Position numbers and translations under genes: made by a program
Notes under the pieces: model-generated
Seen by the model: only the letters and a program-made list of their open reading frames with translations
The model's database searches: none
What the model was told of the DNA's origin: nothing
Assembly (NCBI GenBank): GCA_036743055.1
Contig: DAINQE010000001.1
Span: forward strand, 62,001 to 126,000
Direction of reading: 5' to 3'
DNA: 64,000 nt
DNA from: Sabulitectum sp036743055
GTDB lineage: Bacteria; Fermentibacterota; Fermentibacteria; Fermentibacterales; JCC-6
Part shown: in pieces, positions 60,471 through 64,000 of the stretch
Position numbering within the stretch: position 1 is the first letter of the stretch
Layout of the letters: each line of letters begins with the position of its first letter

Positions 60471-61375
60471 GTCTGCTCCTGCTCCTTCTCTCTTCATTCT
60501 CCCCCGGGGACTCGGCCATGGTCCTTGCGAACCTCAGGTTCATCCCTGAAGCTGCGGTGCTCTACGCGCAGATGGCGGCGGTGGAGAACGGCGAATGGCT
60601 GGTGGGCTACGGAAGGCTCCTGGAAGCCTCCGGCGATTTCACCGGGGCCAGAAGGATATACGGTCTTGCCCTGGGGCGGAGTTCGGATACCGGATCCTCC
60701 AGATGGCTGATGAACCGCAGGGCGGGAACGGCTCCGCTGGATACGACAATAGTACTCCTGGTGAGGGTGGCGAACACGGGAAGCGTCGCAGCCAGGAACA
60801 TTCAGGTCCTCATTCCGGAACCGGTGGAGCACCCGCCCTTCCAGGACCTTGATGTAATCACTTCGGATTTCTGCGTTTCAATGGGGATGTTCACCGCGGA
60901 GATCCCATGCCTCGCACCGGGGGACACAGCGGTTCTCGCAGCTGGTCTGCGGATCTTCCAGACCCCGGGCACGATGAGGCCGGTAACCGCTGAGATCAGC
61001 GATGAAACGATTGGAACCCTGGCCGGGCTAATGAGGGACATGCCCGTTCCCGATGCCCTCCCCGGCCCGTGCGTTCCCATGTGCCAGGAGCTGCGGGATC
61101 AAGCCGGCGGATCAGGGGTGGCGCTGTCGGTGGAGGGAGGTCTCACGGTGGATTCAGGAGAACTGGTCTTCCACGCGTGGAACCGCATCAGGGGAACCGG
61201 GGTGAGGCTGGATCCCCTTCTTTTCAAGACCGATTCCCTCCTCGCGGTGGCTCATTGGCCAACCGACGTGATACCCCTCTGGGAACTGGATGCCACCGAT
61301 GGCTACGAACTCACGCTGCTCTTCGACAGCGATCTCTACCGGCTTGAAGGCGCCATGGAGGCCAGGTTCAAATAG
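60467..61375 (+). CDS. Secreted protein of unknown function coupled to the permease
   Basis: 302 aa from a GTG overlapping the permease stop (GTGA). The N-terminus (SLLLLLLSSFSPGDSA) is hydrophobic without a positive charge, a weak signal. Then comes a TPR-like stretch (YGRLLEASGDFTGARRIYGLAL) and a beta-rich domain reminiscent of CARDB/Ig folds (VANTGSVAARNIQVLIPEP, LAPGDTAVLAAGL). No family recognised. Co-translation suggests it is an accessory or substrate of the permease. Confidence 0.65.
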   Translation: MSLLLLLLSSFSPGDSAMVLANLRFIPEAAVLYAQMAAVENGEWLVGYGRLLEASGDFTGARRIYGLALGRSSDTGSSRWLMNRRAGTAPLDTTIVLLVRVANTGSVAARNIQVLIPEPVEHPPFQDLDVITSDFCVSMGMFTAEIPCLAPGDTAVLAAGLRIFQTPGTMRPVTAEISDETIGTLAGLMRDMPVPDALPGPCVPMCQELRDQAGGSGVALSVEGGLTVDSGELVFHAWNRIRGTGVRLDPLLFKTDSLLAVAHWPTDVIPLWELDATDGYELTLLFDSDLYRLEGAMEARFK

Positions 61376-61382
61376 CCTCCCA

Positions 61383-62297
61383 TCAGCTGAAGTGGTCGTA
61401 TCCACCCTGACCGGAGTCTATCCTCTTGCCATCGGCGATGACATGAAGCTCGCCATCCCCGGTAACACGGCCTATCATCGCCGCTCCCTGAACCTCGGCG
61501 CCCGGCGGAAGGGAAAAGAGCAGCTCGAAGTCCTCCCCTGCGGAACATGCTTCCAGCGGCCTTCCGGAACAGTAGGGCACCAGAGGCACCCGGCCCAGGT
61601 CCAGTGAAACACCAGCTCCGCTCTCCTCCATGATGTGCCTGCACTCTGAGAAAAGACCGTCGGATATGTCTATCGCAGCCTTTCCTCCGGCAGCTCTTAT
61701 ACCCTGGACCGCGTCGAATCTGGCCCTGGGCTCAAGGAACAGGCGTACCTGTTCCGTTTCCTCGGCGGTAAGCTCCATTTCCCTGGAGCGTTCCAGCAGT
61801 TCAGGGGAGTCCAGCGCTCTTCCCAGGGGTCCCGTTACCCAGAGGGTCTCACCGGGGGTGGCCGCGCTCCTCAGCAGAGGAGGGGCTTCTCCGCAGTCCC
61901 CGATGGCGGTAAGGGTAACACCGAACACCGGCCCCCTTACCGTTTCGCCCCCTGCAAGGGAGCAGTCCGGCCTGGAGGTGAGGCCCCTGTAGAAATCCAT
62001 TATCCAGCCGACCTCGATGTCCCCTGGGAGCATAAGGGAACTGAAAAGGTATCCCGGCGGGCATCCCATTGCGGCAAGGTCTGAGAGAGTGGCCTCAAGA
62101 AGCCTTTCAGCGGTTCTTTCCGCGGTGGTCCACCACCTGTGGAAATGGGTTCCCTGGAAGAAGGAATCGGTGGTGACCACAGGTGTGGACAGGTTTTTCA
62201 GGACCGCGGCGTCGTCCCCGGCCAGAGCCATGGGGAACTCCCTTCTCAGGGCTTCTATGAAACCCCTCTCTCCCATCTCGCCTATCCTGGCGCTCAT
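61383..62297 (-). CDS. thiL: Thiamine-monophosphate kinase
   Basis: 304 aa. PurM-like fold: LAGDDAAVL, VTTDSFFQGTHF, LSDLAAMGCPP, SLAGGETVRG and AAIDISDGL carry the Mg-ATP-binding aspartates. It phosphorylates thiamine monophosphate to the active pyrophosphate. No other thi genes are adjacent. It follows mtnP with an ATGA overlap; the stop is 7 bp from the convergent unknown gene's stop. Confidence 0.95.
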   Translation of the reverse strand: MSARIGEMGERGFIEALRREFPMALAGDDAAVLKNLSTPVVTTDSFFQGTHFHRWWTTAERTAERLLEATLSDLAAMGCPPGYLFSSLMLPGDIEVGWIMDFYRGLTSRPDCSLAGGETVRGPVFGVTLTAIGDCGEAPPLLRSAATPGETLWVTGPLGRALDSPELLERSREMELTAEETEQVRLFLEPRARFDAVQGIRAAGGKAAIDISDGLFSECRHIMEESGAGVSLDLGRVPLVPYCSGRPLEACSAGEDFELLFSLPPGAEVQGAAMIGRVTGDGELHVIADGKRIDSGQGGYDHFS

Positions 62298-63148
62298 CTC
62301 TTCAGTATGGTGCCAAGTTCCGCAAGCCTGGACTCTGCGGCGGCTTCAGGGGCTGTCATGGATCCCAGCGGGGCCCTGCAGGCGGCGGAGCATAACGGCG
62401 CTTCCGAAAGCAGAAGAAGCGCCTCGGCAAGAACGCTTTTCGCCATCTTCACATTGTCCTTCACCACCTGAATCACCATTTCCACAGTAACCGCCTCCTC
62501 CGACTGGTGCCAGCAGTCGTAGTCGGTGCTCATGGCCAGGGTGCCGTAGCAGATCCCGGCTTCCCTTGCAAGCTTCGCCTCCGGCAGCGTGGTCATTCCT
62601 ATGAGGTCGAACCCCTGCCTTCTGTAGAACTCGCTTTCCGCCCTGCTGCTGAAGGCGGGCCCCTCCATCACAACAAGGGTGCCTCCGTCGTGAACCACTG
62701 CTCCGGCATTACGGCATGCCTTTACCAGCAGCTCCCTCAGCCCCGGACAGTAGGGGTCGCCGAAGGGAGCGTGGGCTACGACCCCGTCCCCGAAGAAGGT
62801 TGAACGCCTTATCCCCCTGGTCCTGTCGAAGAGCTGATCCGGAACCACGAAGTGCCTGGGCTCGATCTCCTCCCTGAGGCTGCCCACCGCGTTGAAGCTT
62901 ATCAGGGTGTCCGCCCCCATGCTCTTCAAGGCGTAGATATTGGCGGCGTAGGGGACCTCGGATGGAGAGAACCTGTGTCCGTCGCCGTGCCTGGGTATGA
63001 AGGCAAGGTCCATCCCGTGCATCCTGCCCAGGGTAATGTCCGAGGATGGGTCCCCGTAGGGGGTCTGAATCCTGCGAGTACTGAGTATCTCAACACCGGG
63101 AATGGTGTATATTCCGCTTCCGCCTATGATCCCCACTGTTCGGTTCAT
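62294..63148 (-). CDS. mtnP: S-methyl-5'-thioadenosine phosphorylase (MTAP/PNP family)
   Basis: 284 aa. GIIGGSGIYTIPGVE, the phosphate-binding PRHGDGHRFSPSEVPYAAN, MEGPAFSSRAES and MSTDYDCWH are diagnostic of the MTAP branch; DYDCW is the base-site segment. It cleaves methylthioadenosine to adenine and 5-methylthioribose-1-phosphate in methionine salvage. Related inosine/guanosine-preferring enzymes differ at the base site, so the substrate is likely but not certain. AAAGGA precedes the ATG. Confidence 0.93.
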   Translation of the reverse strand: MNRTVGIIGGSGIYTIPGVEILSTRRIQTPYGDPSSDITLGRMHGMDLAFIPRHGDGHRFSPSEVPYAANIYALKSMGADTLISFNAVGSLREEIEPRHFVVPDQLFDRTRGIRRSTFFGDGVVAHAPFGDPYCPGLRELLVKACRNAGAVVHDGGTLVVMEGPAFSSRAESEFYRRQGFDLIGMTTLPEAKLAREAGICYGTLAMSTDYDCWHQSEEAVTVEMVIQVVKDNVKMAKSVLAEALLLLSEAPLCSAACRAPLGSMTAPEAAAESRLAELGTILKR

Positions 63149-63177
63149 GTCATTCCTTTCCGTTCCGTTCAGCGGTC

Positions 63178-63206
63178 AATATACGAAGGAGCGAGGTTGC
63201 CGGTAA
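63178..63206 (-). promoter_or_regulatory. Possible promoter of mtnP-thiL
   Basis: TTACCG (63201-63206), 17-bp spacer, TATATT (63178-63183) on the minus strand. The -35 is weak and overlaps the first codons of rlmN. Confidence 0.35.
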
Positions 63207-64000
63207 GAATACTCTCACTGACGTTTCAGGAACTGGAAAAGTGGCTGGTGAACGAAATGGGGGAAAAGGCCTTCCGGGCGAAGCAGATATTCACCTGGCT
63301 CCATTTCAGGAGGGTCCGGTCTTTCTCCCGGATGACTGATGTTTCCCTGGCCCTGCGCTCCCGGCTTGAGGAAACCGCGGAGATAACGGTACCCCGCCGG
63401 GAAAGTGCCGCGGAGGCTCCTGATGGTACCGTGAAGTACCTTCTGAGCCTTCCAGGAGGGCCGGCGGAGTCGGTCCTGATACCGGATCCCCCAAGGCTCA
63501 CGGCATGCCTGTCCACCCAGTACGGATGCAGGATGGGCTGCAGGTTCTGCATGACCGGTTCAGCCGGTTTCCACGGCAACATGACCGCCGACGAGATAGT
63601 GTCCCAGCTCTACACCATGGCGGAGGGTTCCAGGAACAGGATCAGCAATGTGGTCCTCATGGGAATGGGGGAACCCATGGACAACTGGGAGAGCGTGGCC
63701 GCCGCCCTGGACATCATGAGCCACGACAGGGGGATATGCATCGGGCAGAGGAAGATAACGGTTTCCACCGTGGGTATTCCCGGAGGGATCGCCAAGCTGA
63801 TCGACCTTAAGAAGCAGTACGGACTGGCGGTATCACTCCACAGCGCGGTGGAATCCGTGAGAAGGAGCCTCATCCCTGTCGCTTCCGCACTGACCCTCCC
63901 GGAACTGAAGGAAGACATGCTCAGGTACACCGAAGCCACGGGCCGCAGGGTCACACTGGAGTACTGCCTGATCCGCGGGGTGAACGACTCGCTTTCCCAT
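63197..64000 (+). CDS. rlmN: 23S rRNA (adenine2503-C2)-methyltransferase RlmN (3' partial)
   Basis: 268 visible residues from a TTG at 63197 with GAAGGAG 5 nt upstream; it runs off the window. The N-terminal accessory domain (FRAKQIFTWLHF) is followed by the radical-SAM motif CxxxCxxC in GCRMGCRFCMTG, then VVLMGMGEPMDNW, ITVSTVGIPGGIAKL and ISLHS-like AVSLHSAVE. It methylates A2503 of 23S rRNA and, in many bacteria, A37 of tRNAs. The last catalytic cysteine is beyond the window. It shares a 48-bp divergent region with mtnP. Confidence 0.95.
   Translation, partial: MPVRILSLTFQELEKWLVNEMGEKAFRAKQIFTWLHFRRVRSFSRMTDVSLALRSRLEETAEITVPRRESAAEAPDGTVKYLLSLPGGPAESVLIPDPPRLTACLSTQYGCRMGCRFCMTGSAGFHGNMTADEIVSQLYTMAEGSRNRISNVVLMGMGEPMDNWESVAAALDIMSHDRGICIGQRKITVSTVGIPGGIAKLIDLKKQYGLAVSLHSAVESVRRSLIPVASALTLPELKEDMLRYTEATGRRVTLEYCLIRGVNDSLSH

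Overview
The window is 64 kb of gene-dense bacterial chromosome (roughly 58-60% GC by eye, heavy use of AGG for arginine) from a scaffold with five runs of exactly 100 N. The gene set points to an uncultured diderm bacterium: lipobox lipoproteins, RND efflux, an LpxL/HtrB-type acyltransferase, small secreted beta-barrel-like proteins, and two gingipain-like C25 peptidases, at least one with an evident FlgD-type Ig tail. Large secreted peptidases with such tails, together with several TPR/cyclase proteins, are typical of the FCB group and neighbouring candidate phyla (Fermentibacteria/Hyd24-12, Eisenbacteria, Cloacimonetes-like). That placement is an inference; no rRNA or marker tree is available. 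No tRNA, rRNA, CRISPR array, insertion sequence or prophage was seen.

Layout. 1-0.33 kb: tail of a cyclic-nucleotide-binding-domain protein. 0.4-3.7 kb (minus): S9 peptidase lipoprotein, and a sigma-ECF gene between two small membrane proteins. 3.8-6.0 kb (plus): TrkH/TrkA potassium uptake. 6.1-7.6 kb (plus): GNAT acetyltransferase coupled to an alanine/ornithine-racemase-like PLP enzyme. 7.6-18.8 kb (minus): two RND permeases, one adaptor, and a 1,353-aa CheR-PAS-histidine kinase-receiver protein. 18.9-21.0 kb (minus): ArfB-like release factor, zinc-ribbon protein, small barrel-like protein with its own promoter and terminator. 21.1-25.5 kb (plus): prepilin peptidase and a double-cyclase/ATPase/TPR protein. 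25.5-28.6 kb (minus): small DUF, dinB, DUF72 and propeller lipoprotein, behind a promoter with a LexA-like palindrome. 28.7-31.2 kb (plus): a second cyclase/TPR protein. 31.1-40.2 kb (minus): ten tightly packed genes from gpsA to two glycosyltransferases, including aroB and tatC. 40.3-41.3 kb (plus): a propeller protein truncated by a gap. 41.3-59.2 kb (minus): C25 peptidase, sirtuin, C25 peptidase, TPR/HTH protein, ppdK, GGDEF protein, DUF362 ferredoxin, acyltransferase, Rossmann protein, barrel protein. 59.3-61.4 kb (plus): LolC/E-type permease and a coupled unknown protein. 61.4-63.1 kb (minus): thiL and mtnP. 63.2 kb to the end (plus): rlmN, cut by the window edge.

Genes sit in long same-strand runs with ATGA/GTGA/TTGA overlaps, so translational coupling is the norm. 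TTG starts are common, and two divergent genes appear to use CTG. The best leads are the C25-sirtuin-C25-TPR/HTH operon, the palindrome in the dinB promoter, the CTG-start pair, and proof that the 56.5 kb scaffold gap is artificial (55-bp duplicated flanks; removing gap and duplicate restores one open frame). There is no intergenic stretch over 300 bases.
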